64,000 bases of DNA from Acidobacteriota bacterium (lineage in GTDB: Bacteria; Acidobacteriota; Vicinamibacteria; Vicinamibacterales; UBA2999), in the NCBI GenBank assembly GCA_030697165.1, contig JAUYQQ010000009.1, positions 1-64,000 of the forward strand, written 5' to 3'. Made by a program: the position numbers and the translations under genes. Of the stretch, positions 44,145 to 52,884 are shown piece after piece. A model generated the notes under the pieces. That model had not been told where the DNA came from. It saw only the letters and a program-made list of their open reading frames with translations, and did not search any database. How positions within the stretch are numbered: position 1 is the stretch's first letter; each line of letters begins with the position of its first letter.

Positions 44145-45280
44145 CTATGTCCGAGGCCAACAAGCCGACCCACGCCACCCGCGAAGACGCGGTCACCGCG
44201 CGCGAGCAGACCGCCACCGTGCGCGAAGGTGCGGCGACGGCGCGGGACAAAGTTGCCGATCAGCGCGACGACACCGCCTCGTTGCGCGACGATGTGGCCG
44301 ATCAGCGCGACGACACCGCCTCGCTGCGCGACGATGTGGCCGGCGTGCGCGACGAGGCCGCCGGATTGCGCGAGGACACATCTACCGTGCGCGAGGAGGC
44401 GGTGCGGGCGCGGGAAGAGGCCGCTGAAGCGCGGGCCGAGCTGGAGCAGCTCATGGTCCAGATGCGCGAAGCCAACGAGCGCCTGATCGTCGGCTCGCTG
44501 CGCGCCCAGACGATGACCGAGGTCGCTGAGGAGGCCAACCACCTCAAGGATGAGTTTCTGGCCACCGTCTCGCACGAGCTGCGCACGCCCCTGAACGCCA
44601 TTGTCGGCTGGGCGCGGATCCTGGCGAAGTCGTCGTCGCCAGAGCTGGTGGGGCAAGGCGTCGCGGCCATCGAGCGCAACGCCTGGGCTTTGGCTCACAT
44701 CATCGACGACCTGCTGGATGTGTCGCGCATCGCCGCGGGCACCCTGCAGATGTCGACGCAGCCCGTTGACCTGGCCGCCGTTGCGCAGACGGCGCTCGAG
44801 ACGTTGCAACCGGCAGCGCAGCACCGGCACGTGCAACTCTCGCTCACCGCAGACCCGGCCGCGGTCGAAACGGTCCGCGGCGACGCCGTCAGGCTCCAGC
44901 AAGTGATCTGGAACCTGCTGGCAAACGCAATCAAGTTCACGCCTGAGGGTGGGCGCGTCGACGTCTTCCTGGAGCGGTCGGGAGACTTCATGCAGATCAA
45001 GGTCGTCGATACCGGGGAGGGCATCGACCCCGGCTTCCTGCCACACATTTTCGACCGCTTCCGCCAGGGCGCCGGCGCCACCACCGGACGCCAGACTGGT
45101 CTTGGCCTAGGGCTGTCGATCGTCCGGCAGCTCGTCGAGCTTCACCAGGGAACGGTGCAGGCCACCAGCGAGGGCCCGGGACGCGGCGCGACGTTCACGA
45201 TCCGCCTGCCGATTTCAGCGATCGATCCAACCACCGGCCTGCAAGACCGGCGGACGGGCAAGTCAGACCGCCGGCCGTAA
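44141..45280 (+). CDS. Soluble histidine kinase with heptad-repeat N-terminus, coupled to the KaiC-like gene
   Basis: A 379-residue protein. The first about 110 residues form an uninterrupted coiled coil with (R/A)-D/E-x-x-A-x-x-R repeats, and include an exact 42-base duplication. HisKA has FLATVSHELRTPLNAIVGWA (His is the phosphosite), and HATPase has DTGEGIDPGFLPHIFDRFRQ and GLGLGLSIVRQLVEL. No membrane segment or receiver is present. The GTG at 44141 overlaps the KaiC-like stop (GTGA); an ATG at 44147 is possible. KaiC-like ATPases next to histidine kinases recur in bacteria and probably act together. Confidence 0.85.
   Translation: MTMSEANKPTHATREDAVTAREQTATVREGAATARDKVADQRDDTASLRDDVADQRDDTASLRDDVAGVRDEAAGLREDTSTVREEAVRAREEAAEARAELEQLMVQMREANERLIVGSLRAQTMTEVAEEANHLKDEFLATVSHELRTPLNAIVGWARILAKSSSPELVGQGVAAIERNAWALAHIIDDLLDVSRIAAGTLQMSTQPVDLAAVAQTALETLQPAAQHRHVQLSLTADPAAVETVRGDAVRLQQVIWNLLANAIKFTPEGGRVDVFLERSGDFMQIKVVDTGEGIDPGFLPHIFDRFRQGAGATTGRQTGLGLGLSIVRQLVELHQGTVQATSEGPGRGATFTIRLPISAIDPTTGLQDRRTGKSDRRP
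44255..44338. repeat. Tandem 42-base duplication within the kinase coiled coil
   Basis: Two near-identical 42-base units (44255-44296 and 44297-44338) encode two copies of a 14-residue segment (ADQRDDTASLRDDV). The unit length is a multiple of three and of seven residues, so loss or gain keeps both frame and heptad register. A further degenerate copy seems to follow. Confidence 0.85.
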
Positions 45281-45898
45281 ATGCTGATCTGTATTGCGAC
45301 GGAACTCGAAGGCGCTTTGCTGCGCGAGCGCCTCGACACCAACCGGGCCATTGAGATCGTGACGATGGGCGTGGGGCCGGTGAACGCCGCCCATGCCGTG
45401 ACCCTGGCAATCTCGCGCTCGCGACCATCCGCCATCATCGTGTGCGGCATCGGTGGCGCCTATCCGGGCTCGGGGCTCGCCATCGGTGAGGTCGTGTGCG
45501 CCGACACCGAATGCTACGGCGACCTCGGCGCCACCAGCCCGGCCGGGTTTCTCGACATGCACGCCCTCGGCTTCCCCATCGTCGCCGGCCCGCCGCCGAT
45601 CTACAACGACCTGCCCATGCAGGTGTTTCCGGCGTCCGCCCGGGTGCGATTCGTCACGATGTCGTCGTGCACCGGCACCGCTGCGGCGGCGCGCGAGATC
45701 GAGGCGCGCACCGGTGGCGCGGTCGAGAACATGGAGGGCGCGGCCGTCGCGCACGTTGCCGCCATGCACGGCATCCCGGTCGGCGAACTGCGCGGCATCA
45801 GCAACATGGTCACCGATCGCGACACCGGCGCGTGGCGGATCAAGGAGGCCGCCACGGCGGCCCAGGAGGCACTGCTCACGTGGATCGCCCGGCGCTAG
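45281..45898 (+). CDS. mqnB: Futalosine hydrolase
   Basis: A 205-residue nucleoside phosphorylase-fold protein matching MqnB: start MLICIATELEGALLRERL, the VCGIGGAYPGSGLAIGEVV strand, NMEGAAVAHVAAMHGIPVGE with the catalytic Glu and the ELRGISNMVTDRD loop. MqnB hydrolyses futalosine to dehypoxanthinyl futalosine in the futalosine route to menaquinone. The ATG directly follows the kinase stop (TAAATG) and the 3' end overlaps mqnD by 19 bases. The pair suggests the cell uses menaquinone as respiratory quinone, which also fits the DsbB and RegB homologues in this window. Confidence 0.9.
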   Translation: MLICIATELEGALLRERLDTNRAIEIVTMGVGPVNAAHAVTLAISRSRPSAIIVCGIGGAYPGSGLAIGEVVCADTECYGDLGATSPAGFLDMHALGFPIVAGPPPIYNDLPMQVFPASARVRFVTMSSCTGTAAAAREIEARTGGAVENMEGAAVAHVAAMHGIPVGELRGISNMVTDRDTGAWRIKEAATAAQEALLTWIARR

Positions 45899-46716
45899 CA
45901 GCTCCGGCCAAGGCCGGGCACCACCTTGATTTCGGGTTCTCGTCGTGCCCGAACGACACGTTCGCGTTCCACGCCGTGGTCCACGGGCTGGTGCCGGGAC
46001 CGGCGGTGACGCCGTACCTCGACGACGTCGAGGCGCTCAATGCGCGCGCCGAACTGGGCGGCGCCGAGGTGACTAAAGTCTCGATCGCGGCCTACTCCCG
46101 CATTCGCGATCGCTATGCGCTGCTGCGGGCCGGCGGCGCGGCCGGCTACGGCGTGGGGCCGATCGTCGTGGGCCGGTCGCCGCGGGCGGTGGGCGGACGG
46201 GTGGCGATCCCCGGCCAGCGGACGACGGCCGCGCTGCTGCTGCGATTGCTCGGCCAGTTTGACACCGTCGCGATGCGGTTCGACCAGATTGAAGGTGCGA
46301 TCCTGCGCGGCGAGGTCGACTGCGGCGTGCTGATCCACGAAGGCCGGTTCACGTACGAGGCGAAGGGCCTGACGCTGCTGGCCGATCTTGGGGCAGTGTG
46401 GGAAGAGCGCATGCAGTCGCCGCTGCCGCTGGCCGCGATCGCCATTCGTCGAGACCTGGTGGCGCCCATCGGCACCGCCATCGATGCCGCGCTTCGGGCG
46501 AGCGTCGAGTACGCCTTCGCGCATCCACACGCGAGCCGCGCCTACGTGGCCGCGCACGCGCAGGAAATGGCGCCCGACGTGGTGCAGCGGCATATCGAGC
46601 TCTACGTCAATCGCTACACCGTCGAGTTGGACGAACGGGCGGTGCAGGTGATGCTCGACTGGCAGGCGCTGATCGCAAGCGGCCAGCCTGGCAAGACCAT
46701 GCCGATATTTGCCTGA
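45880..46716 (+). CDS. mqnD: 1,4-dihydroxy-6-naphthoate synthase
   Basis: A 278-residue protein of the MqnD family: LDFGFSSCPNDTFAFHAVVH is the family's substrate-binding start, followed by GGAEVTKVSIAAYSRIRDRY and VDCGVLIHEGRFTYEAKGL. MqnD converts cyclic de-hypoxanthine futalosine to 1,4-dihydroxy-6-naphthoate, two steps after MqnB. A GTG at 45880 is used, with AGGAGG about 10 bases upstream and inside mqnB. Earlier in-frame starts lie in the out-of-frame mqnB region. Close coupling with mqnB is typical. Confidence 0.9.
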   Translation: MDRPALAAPAKAGHHLDFGFSSCPNDTFAFHAVVHGLVPGPAVTPYLDDVEALNARAELGGAEVTKVSIAAYSRIRDRYALLRAGGAAGYGVGPIVVGRSPRAVGGRVAIPGQRTTAALLLRLLGQFDTVAMRFDQIEGAILRGEVDCGVLIHEGRFTYEAKGLTLLADLGAVWEERMQSPLPLAAIAIRRDLVAPIGTAIDAALRASVEYAFAHPHASRAYVAAHAQEMAPDVVQRHIELYVNRYTVELDERAVQVMLDWQALIASGQPGKTMPIFA

Positions 46717-46790
46717 ACCGCGACAGCTCATCAGCAACCGCGCGCTTGGTACGTGGCTTGCAGCGTCTCCTGTTGGGAGAAACGCTTCAA

Positions 46791-47891
46791 ATGGCTCAGT
46801 CGAAAGTTCGCTATGCCGTCGTCGGGCTCGGGCACATCGCGCAAGCTGCTGTATTGCCAGCATTCGCGCACGCCAAGCGTAACTCCAGCCTTCACGCCCT
46901 CGTCAGCGGCAGCGTAGAGAAGCTCAACACCCTGGGAGATCGCTACCGCGTACCGGTGCGCGCGAGCTACGACAACTACGAGCGATGCCTGAAAGAGGTG
47001 GATGCGGTGTACATCTGCACCCCTAACTCGGAGCATGCCGACTTCGCCGTGCGCGCCGCCAAGGCCGGCGTCCACGTGCTGTGCGAGAAACCGCTGGCCG
47101 TCACCGAGGCGGAATGCTCGCGGATGATCGAGGCGGCGGCCGCCGCCGACGTGCGGCTCATGACCGCCTACCGGCTGCACTTCGAGCCGCTGTTTCTCGA
47201 GATCGTGGAGATGGTCCGCAGCGGGAAGATCGGGGAACCTCGCTTCTTCAACTCATCCTTCTCGATGCATGCCAAGCCGGGCGGCATCCGCACCAAGCGG
47301 GAACTGGGCGGCGGGACGCTCTTTGACCTCGGGGTGTACTGCATCAATGCGGCCCGGCTGCTGTTCCGCGCCGAGCCAACTGAAGTGTTTGCCTACTCTG
47401 TCGACGGCGCCCGCGCGGACATGCCTGAGATTGACGAGATGACCTCAGGTGTCATGCGTTTTGACGGCGACCGGCTCGCGACGTTCACGACGAGCTTCGC
47501 GGCTAACGGCGTGTCGGACTTGCGAGTGGTCGGCACCGAAGGCAACATCCACGCGGAGCCCGCGTACCAACACACTGAAGCGCTCGGCTACACGCTCACG
47601 GTGGGCGACCAGGTGACGCGAAAGAAAGGCCGGCGGCGCGATCAGTTCGCGGCGGAGCTGGTCTACTTTTCTGACTGTGTGCTGAACGGCAAGAACCCGG
47701 AGCCCTCGGCCGAAGAAGGCTGCTGGGACGTGCGGGTGGTGGATGCGCTGTGCGAGTCGGCGCGGGTTGGAAAGCCCGTCTCGTTGCCGCCCTTCGGACC
47801 CGAACGGCGGCCGACCCTCGACCAGGCCGAGGACCTACCGCCGGTGGCGCGCGAACCAGAACTGGTAGCGGTCGAGAAGCCGCACGACTAG
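46791..47891 (+). CDS. Gfo/Idh/MocA-family oxidoreductase
   Basis: A 366-residue protein with the family fold: N-terminal NAD(P) Rossmann motif VVGLGHIAQAAVLPAFAHA, the VYICTPNSEHADFAVRAAKA segment and the signature EKPLAVTEAEC. The C-terminal domain contains GGGTLFDLGVYCINAARLLF, typical of glucose-fructose oxidoreductase-like members. It oxidises a sugar or sugar derivative using NAD(P). The C-terminal tail (about 25 residues, Pro/Glu-rich) is longer than usual. The gene lies 74 bases after mqnD and is probably a separate unit. Confidence 0.88.
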   Translation: MAQSKVRYAVVGLGHIAQAAVLPAFAHAKRNSSLHALVSGSVEKLNTLGDRYRVPVRASYDNYERCLKEVDAVYICTPNSEHADFAVRAAKAGVHVLCEKPLAVTEAECSRMIEAAAAADVRLMTAYRLHFEPLFLEIVEMVRSGKIGEPRFFNSSFSMHAKPGGIRTKRELGGGTLFDLGVYCINAARLLFRAEPTEVFAYSVDGARADMPEIDEMTSGVMRFDGDRLATFTTSFAANGVSDLRVVGTEGNIHAEPAYQHTEALGYTLTVGDQVTRKKGRRRDQFAAELVYFSDCVLNGKNPEPSAEEGCWDVRVVDALCESARVGKPVSLPPFGPERRPTLDQAEDLPPVAREPELVAVEKPHD

Positions 47892-48096
47892 GGTTACCGT
47901 CGGCAACTACTCCCGCGTCGCCGCTCGGCGACCGGCCGTCAAGGCCAGGGAATCGGGCGGAATATTCATAAAGCTGAGCCTTTGCGTGCACATCATAGCA
48001 CTCCATCTACAAGCTTCATTGATCAGCTACTCCCCTCAGTGTTAGGCTCTGCGCGACACAAAACCTCGTCAGCCGGCCGTGCCCGGACGGGCTGTC

Positions 48097-49845
48097 ATGT
48101 CCATAAATTTCGAGCGCTGCGGCCGTTACGAACTGCGCGAGGTGCTGGGCGAAGGTGCCATGGGCACCGTCTATCGCGCGTGGGATCCGGCTTTGGCCCG
48201 CGCCGTCGCCATCAAGGTTATTCAAGCCCGGGCACTGAGTGAGGACCTCCTCGAGCGGTTCCGTCGAGAGGCGCAGGTCCTGGCCAAGCTGCCTCACCCT
48301 CATATCGTCGGCGTGTTCGATGTCAGCATGGCCGGTGATGATCCGTTCATCGTCATGGAGTTGGTCGAGGGCAGCAGCCTCGCGGGCCTAATCAAGACCC
48401 GCGCGGCGTCGACCACGGCGCAGAAGCTGCGGATGATCATCCAGGTCTGTGACGCCCTGGCTTGCGCCCACTCTGCGGGCGTCGTCCATCGCGACGTCAA
48501 GCCCGGAAACATTCTCATCACGGCCGGTGGCTCGGCAAAGCTGGCCGACTTCGGCATTGCACGGCTCTACGACTCCACACTCACCTCCACGTCAAAGATC
48601 GTGGGCACGCCGGCGTACCTCGCGCCCGAAGCCTTCTCTGGTGGGCCGATCGACGCGCGCACCGATATCTACGGCGTTGCGGCCAGCCTTTACGAGTGGT
48701 CCTGCGGATCGCGGCCTCACGAGGCCGGCGACCTCGCCTCACTCGTCGCCAGGGTGACCAACAGCGAGGCGCCGTCGCTGGCCGCGGTCTGGACGGAGTG
48801 CCCACCACGATTGGATCGCTGCCTGCAACGCGGGCTCGCGCGCAATCCCGAGGAGCGGTATCAGCGGGCGGTGGACTTTGCCGACGACCTGGCGCGCGTG
48901 CTCGAGGAGCTTGGAGCGTCGCCGGTTGAGGGAGCACCGGACTTGACGCTACGTCTGGATCCGCCGGTCGCCGAGCCGGGGACACGGCCGCGCAAGCATG
49001 TGATCGCCGCGCTCGCGGGCACGGCCACGCTCGTCGCGCTGCTTCTCGCATGTCCGAGGAACACCGCCTCTCCGCCGGCGTTCGCGACTAATCCAGAGTC
49101 GGCCTCCGACACGAATCGCCCACCGGACGCGTCGGACACGGCAGCGAACCAACCTGAGCCACGCACGACCTCCGGAAACGAGCCCATCAAGACGTCGTCC
49201 GGCAGTGACGCGCTCGCGGCTGGTCGGGGCCGCCCGACGCGGGGCGGCGCAGGTCGGTTTCCGCCCGGAAGGGACTCGGCCGCAAGCTCGCCGGCGCCAA
49301 TAGTAGTCGAGGAAGAGGCGGATGAACCGGTGCGGCGCGCCGTCCCGATCGGCACGCGCGTGCACGTCAGCCTGCTGACCGAGTTGCGGACCGATCGCAG
49401 CCAACCCGGCCACGAGTTCGAGGGACGGCTGGCGGAGCCCCTCCTCTTCAACAATGAGGTGATCGCCCCGGCGGGCACCGGGCTGCGAGGAATCGTTGAC
49501 GAGGTGCGCACCGGCGGCACCGGTCGTCCGCCGTCGATCCGGCTGTCGCTTTCCGAGTTGCTGCTGGCCGGCGCGCCGATGAAGATTCGCACCGCGCGGT
49601 ACGAGGTTGTCAGTCCAACCGACAGCAACCATGACCCCTCCTTGACAACCCTGATTCTCGGCGCTGCCACCGGCGCCCTCATCGGCGGCGTGACCGGCGG
49701 CAGCCGCGGCGCCGCGACCGGCGGCGCCATTGGCGCATCCATCGCGGCCCAGCCCTTGGCACCGCGCCCGGGCGACATTATCTTGACCAACCCGTTGATC
49801 TTCAGGCTCGCAGAGCCCCTGCAGCTTGCGGCGACCCCGGAATGA
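48097..49845 (+). CDS. Membrane Ser/Thr protein kinase with extracytoplasmic TrbI-like domain
   Basis: A 582-residue protein. Residues about 10-265 are a Hanks kinase: GEGAMGTVYRAWD, VAIKVI, HRDVKPGN, DFGIARL and TPAYLAPEAF. A membrane helix follows at about residues 304-325 (VIAALAGTATLVALLLACP). The outside part has a low-complexity linker and a TrbI/VirB10-like segment (GTRVHVSLLTELRTDRSQ) with glycine-zipper repeats (GALIGGVTGGSRGAATGGAI). This suggests a kinase that senses the envelope. A GTG at 48079 is an alternative start. It overlaps the upstream edge of the next gene's ATG option by 4 bases and is followed at once by the M48 gene. Confidence 0.85.
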   Translation: MSINFERCGRYELREVLGEGAMGTVYRAWDPALARAVAIKVIQARALSEDLLERFRREAQVLAKLPHPHIVGVFDVSMAGDDPFIVMELVEGSSLAGLIKTRAASTTAQKLRMIIQVCDALACAHSAGVVHRDVKPGNILITAGGSAKLADFGIARLYDSTLTSTSKIVGTPAYLAPEAFSGGPIDARTDIYGVAASLYEWSCGSRPHEAGDLASLVARVTNSEAPSLAAVWTECPPRLDRCLQRGLARNPEERYQRAVDFADDLARVLEELGASPVEGAPDLTLRLDPPVAEPGTRPRKHVIAALAGTATLVALLLACPRNTASPPAFATNPESASDTNRPPDASDTAANQPEPRTTSGNEPIKTSSGSDALAAGRGRPTRGGAGRFPPGRDSAASSPAPIVVEEEADEPVRRAVPIGTRVHVSLLTELRTDRSQPGHEFEGRLAEPLLFNNEVIAPAGTGLRGIVDEVRTGGTGRPPSIRLSLSELLLAGAPMKIRTARYEVVSPTDSNHDPSLTTLILGAATGALIGGVTGGSRGAATGGAIGASIAAQPLAPRPGDIILTNPLIFRLAEPLQLAATPE

Positions 49846-49856
49846 GGAGGATCAGA

Positions 49857-51389
49857 ATGCGTCCCAGGAAATTTCTTTGCGGATTGATCGTCGTGGCCCT
49901 GCTCGTCCCCACCGAAGTAGCGGCGTTATCGTCCTCGGGCGCGACGCAGGCCCAGGACGATCGGGCGGAACGCGAGCGCAAGCGCAATGCCGACCGCGCC
50001 GCCAAGCAGGCCGCGGAGCAAAGCAAGGATTACGCGGAGACGATGCGGGAGGTGGCCGACGAGCTTGAAGAGCTCGGCGCCAGCCTCCTGCAAGACCGTT
50101 ACGACGACCCGTTCCTCCAGGACTACGTCAATGAGATGGGCCAGAGCCTGGTTCCCAAGGAGACGCCGGCGGGGACGCTGTTTTCATTCCGTGTGCTCGA
50201 CAATCCTGAGCCCAACGCCTTCGCGCTGCCCGACGGGCGAATCTACGTCAACAGCGGCCTGTTGATGTTCGTTGAGAACGAGGCGCAGCTGGCCGTGATC
50301 CTCGGGCACGAGATCGCGCACGTGATCGAGCGGCACTACGTCGAGAGCGTGCGCGCGCAAAAGAGGGAGCAGTTGGTGACGTCGGTGCTCGGCGCAGCAG
50401 CAGGCGCGGTACTGGGCGGCCTGTTTGGCGGCAAGAGGGGCGCGGCGGACGGAGCCGTCATCGGCGCCGTGTCCGGGCTGGTGGTGGCCAAGCTGCGGAT
50501 GAACAACTACAACAAGCGCCAGGAAGATGAAGCCGACGCGCTCGGCGCGACGCTGGCTCTGGACCGCCGCTACGACGCGCGGGAAGGAATCGCGCTCTTC
50601 ACCAAGCTGACCAACACCTACGGCGATCAGGGCCGCTTCGCCAATGCGCTCTACGGCAAGCACTCGCGCAACAAGGACCGCATTGCCTATATCGATCAGT
50701 TGCTCTCCGGCAACCTCGGCGCGCGGTACAACGAACTGCGGACCGCCGGCAACCTGACCACCGGCACCGGCCAGATGCACCTGTTCGCCTCGCGAATGAT
50801 CCGCGAAGTAGCCATCAAGCTGATGGACTCCTATGATCAATATGGCGTCGCGAAGGAGCACCTCGAACGCATCGCCGACTTCCGGGCGTCGGACCCGCGG
50901 ACACAGTGGGCGCTCGGGCGAGCCTACAAGCGGGTCGGCCGAACGGACGAGGATCGGGCCAGGGCCCTCGACTTCTTCCAGCGTGCCGTCCAACTCGACC
51001 AGCGCAACCTGTACCCGTACCTTCACTTCGACCTGGGCCTGATGCACGCGCGCCTGGGAGCAACGGCCGCCGCCATCGAGAGCCTCAAGAAATACGTCGT
51101 CGGCTACGTCGATCGGTATCACGTGCATCCGAATGACCTGTTGACGACTTACGATTACCTGCTCACCTTCGGCGACGGCAACTGGACGGCCCCGGCGGTG
51201 GACCCGACCATCGTGCGGGCCCTTTATCCCACGAGTGCCGCTCCGACGCCGCCAATGAAAACCGAGGATGATGCGGGGCTAGCGAAGGGGCTCCTGAAGG
51301 GGCCCACGCCGAAGCCGACTGCCAAACCCGAGACCAAGAAGCCGGATGTAAAGAAGCCCCCGTTCAAGCCTGGCGGAGACGGACAATGA
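49857..51389 (+). CDS. Exported M48-family metalloprotease with TPR repeats
   Basis: A 510-residue protein with a signal peptide (RKFLCGLIVVALLVPTEVAA). The M48 core lies in residues about 80-250: FALPDGRIYVNSGLLMF and the zinc motif VILGHEIAHVIERHY, with the third ligand in RQEDEADALGATLA. A glycine zipper (GAVLGGLFGGKRGAADGAVI) sits between them. The C-terminal half has TPR-like helices (about residues 320-430), as in BepA-type proteases that survey outer-membrane protein assembly. The start is fixed by AGGAGG with 6-base spacing. It overlaps the next gene by 4 bases (ATGA). Confidence 0.88.
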   Translation: MRPRKFLCGLIVVALLVPTEVAALSSSGATQAQDDRAERERKRNADRAAKQAAEQSKDYAETMREVADELEELGASLLQDRYDDPFLQDYVNEMGQSLVPKETPAGTLFSFRVLDNPEPNAFALPDGRIYVNSGLLMFVENEAQLAVILGHEIAHVIERHYVESVRAQKREQLVTSVLGAAAGAVLGGLFGGKRGAADGAVIGAVSGLVVAKLRMNNYNKRQEDEADALGATLALDRRYDAREGIALFTKLTNTYGDQGRFANALYGKHSRNKDRIAYIDQLLSGNLGARYNELRTAGNLTTGTGQMHLFASRMIREVAIKLMDSYDQYGVAKEHLERIADFRASDPRTQWALGRAYKRVGRTDEDRARALDFFQRAVQLDQRNLYPYLHFDLGLMHARLGATAAAIESLKKYVVGYVDRYHVHPNDLLTTYDYLLTFGDGNWTAPAVDPTIVRALYPTSAAPTPPMKTEDDAGLAKGLLKGPTPKPTAKPETKKPDVKKPPFKPGGDGQ

Positions 51390-52249
51390 GTGTCTCCTGG
51401 CGAGTCCGCTGGGTGACGCTGCCGCTGGCCATCCTGCTGTTTGCGGCCACGACCGCGACCGCGACAGCGGAGCCGAAGGTTACGCTGCGCGTGCCTGCCT
51501 TTCCGGCGGCAGCCTTTGCCAACTTCGGCAGCATCGTGCTGCCGGCCTCGGGATACGACTCACTCGAGATCATGCTGGCCGACACCCTGGCACCGGTGCA
51601 GACGTCAACGGTGCGGGTGACGCTGAACAACATGCCAATGACGCCCTTCGTGGCGATCAACCCGGTGCCGGCCGGGGTCCGGGTGATCATCAAGCTGGGC
51701 GTCTCACTCAGTCCTGACTACGCGATTAGACCTGAGGGCGAATCGCTCTTGACGTTTGAGGCGAGAGACACCGGCGGAACCGTCTACCGAGGGCAGTTCT
51801 ATCTGGCCATTGATCCGGCCAAGACCGCTCCCGAGGCGGCGCGCTCGACACGCGCGCGATCGCAGGAGGCCACCACCATCGCGCCGCCCCAATTCAGGGC
51901 GCCGGTGGTGGTGATTACGTCGAAGGAGGGCGGTCGCACTGTCGATCGCGTCTATTGGCTGGAGGCCGAGGTGTCAGATGCCGAAGGCCTCCGCAAGGCG
52001 GTGATCGAGTTGAACGGCCGCGACATCGAGGAAGTCGTGCTGCAGAACGAGCGGCCGGTCCGCTATCGCGACGGCCGCATCGCCAGGGCCGCCGTGGCGG
52101 GCGAGGTCGGCGGCGATGGACAGCGCGTGACGATTCGCCTGCCGCTGACGCTGGCCAACAACCGGATCAATGTGATCGCCATTCGGGCCGAGAACATGCA
52201 CGGCCTGACCACGCGCGCCGACCGCACCGTGGAGGTGTTCGGCAAGTAG
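51386..52249 (+). CDS. Secreted beta-rich hypothetical protein, third gene of the kinase-protease operon
   Basis: A 287-residue protein with a signal peptide (SWRVRWVTLPLAILLFAATT). The rest is rich in Val, Thr and Arg and looks like two Ig-like or beta-sandwich domains (segments FANFGSIVLPASGYDSLEIM and GRTVDRVYWLEAEVSDAEGL). No family is recognised. Its ATG overlaps the stop of the M48 protease gene, so the three genes are an operon. It may be a substrate, adaptor or inhibitor of the protease, but this is only position-based. Confidence 0.65.
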   Translation: MSVSWRVRWVTLPLAILLFAATTATATAEPKVTLRVPAFPAAAFANFGSIVLPASGYDSLEIMLADTLAPVQTSTVRVTLNNMPMTPFVAINPVPAGVRVIIKLGVSLSPDYAIRPEGESLLTFEARDTGGTVYRGQFYLAIDPAKTAPEAARSTRARSQEATTIAPPQFRAPVVVITSKEGGRTVDRVYWLEAEVSDAEGLRKAVIELNGRDIEEVVLQNERPVRYRDGRIARAAVAGEVGGDGQRVTIRLPLTLANNRINVIAIRAENMHGLTTRADRTVEVFGK

Positions 52250-52293
52250 AACGGCCGCCTGCGGTTCAATGGCGCCGCTTGATCATGTCCGGA

Positions 52294-52884
52294 TCAGGGC
52301 GCTCGTTTGCACGGCGTGGGCCAGGTCTCGCACGGTCCGACGCCGGTGACCTTCGTGTAGATCAGCGCACTCGTCGCCGTCGCGGCGGCCGTGGTGGTGA
52401 TCTGCACCATCAGCACCTTGCCATCCGCGCTGAGCGACATGACTTCCTTGACCGTGGTCGTGTCGCCGTTGGGTGCCTTCATGGCGCCTTCGCTCACGAG
52501 CGTGCGGCCATCCCACCTTGTAGTCATGGTCACCGCGCCACCCTGACCAGCGGGCGTCGAAGTTTGTCCGCCCGGCTTGTAGATCCGGACGTGCTGCTCG
52601 TTGACCTGGCTTTCGACGACGACGCTCCCGTTGGCGGGCTGGGTGATGTGCAGCGTTGCCGGCGCGCCCGCCGAGATCAACCCGGTGAAGCCGGCGGTGG
52701 CCACCACCTGGCTCTTCGCCTTGTCCAACACCCACGTTCCCGATAAGTCCGGCGCCTGCGCGGTCAGCGTCGCCGAGGCGAGCAATGCTAGTACGAGGCA
52801 GCCCAGCCCCCTGATCCCCGATCCCTGATCCCTGATCCCTGATCCCCGATCCCCGATCCCTGATCCCCGATCCCCGAACACCAT
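52294..52884 (-). CDS. Secreted protein with a heptanucleotide repeat in its N-terminal coding sequence
   Basis: Encodes 196 residues from the ATG at 52884. The first 25 residues are the translation of the heptamer repeat (MVFGDRGSGIGDRGSGIRDQ and on), then a hydrophobic signal segment (LGCLVLALLASATLTAQAPD). The mature part starts LSGTWVLDKAKSQV and is rich in Thr and Val, resembling lipocalin-like or DUF-type secreted acidobacterial proteins. The only ATG that lets translation reach the signal peptide lies before the repeat, so repeat copy number (7 bases) can change the frame. It shares one base with the upstream stop (TAATG). Function is not known. Confidence 0.7.
   Translation of the reverse strand: MVFGDRGSGIGDRGSGIRDQGSGIRGLGCLVLALLASATLTAQAPDLSGTWVLDKAKSQVVATAGFTGLISAGAPATLHITQPANGSVVVESQVNEQHVRIYKPGGQTSTPAGQGGAVTMTTRWDGRTLVSEGAMKAPNGDTTTVKEVMSLSADGKVLMVQITTTAAATATSALIYTKVTGVGPCETWPTPCKRAP
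52812..52875. repeat. Tandem heptanucleotide repeat (GGGATCA/GGGGATC type) within a coding sequence
   Basis: About nine imperfect copies of a 7-base unit, with the pattern (A/G)GGGATC on the minus strand, occupy codons 4-24 of the secreted-protein gene. Variation is at the purine position only. Same family as the repeat at 40207-40274. Confidence 0.9.
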
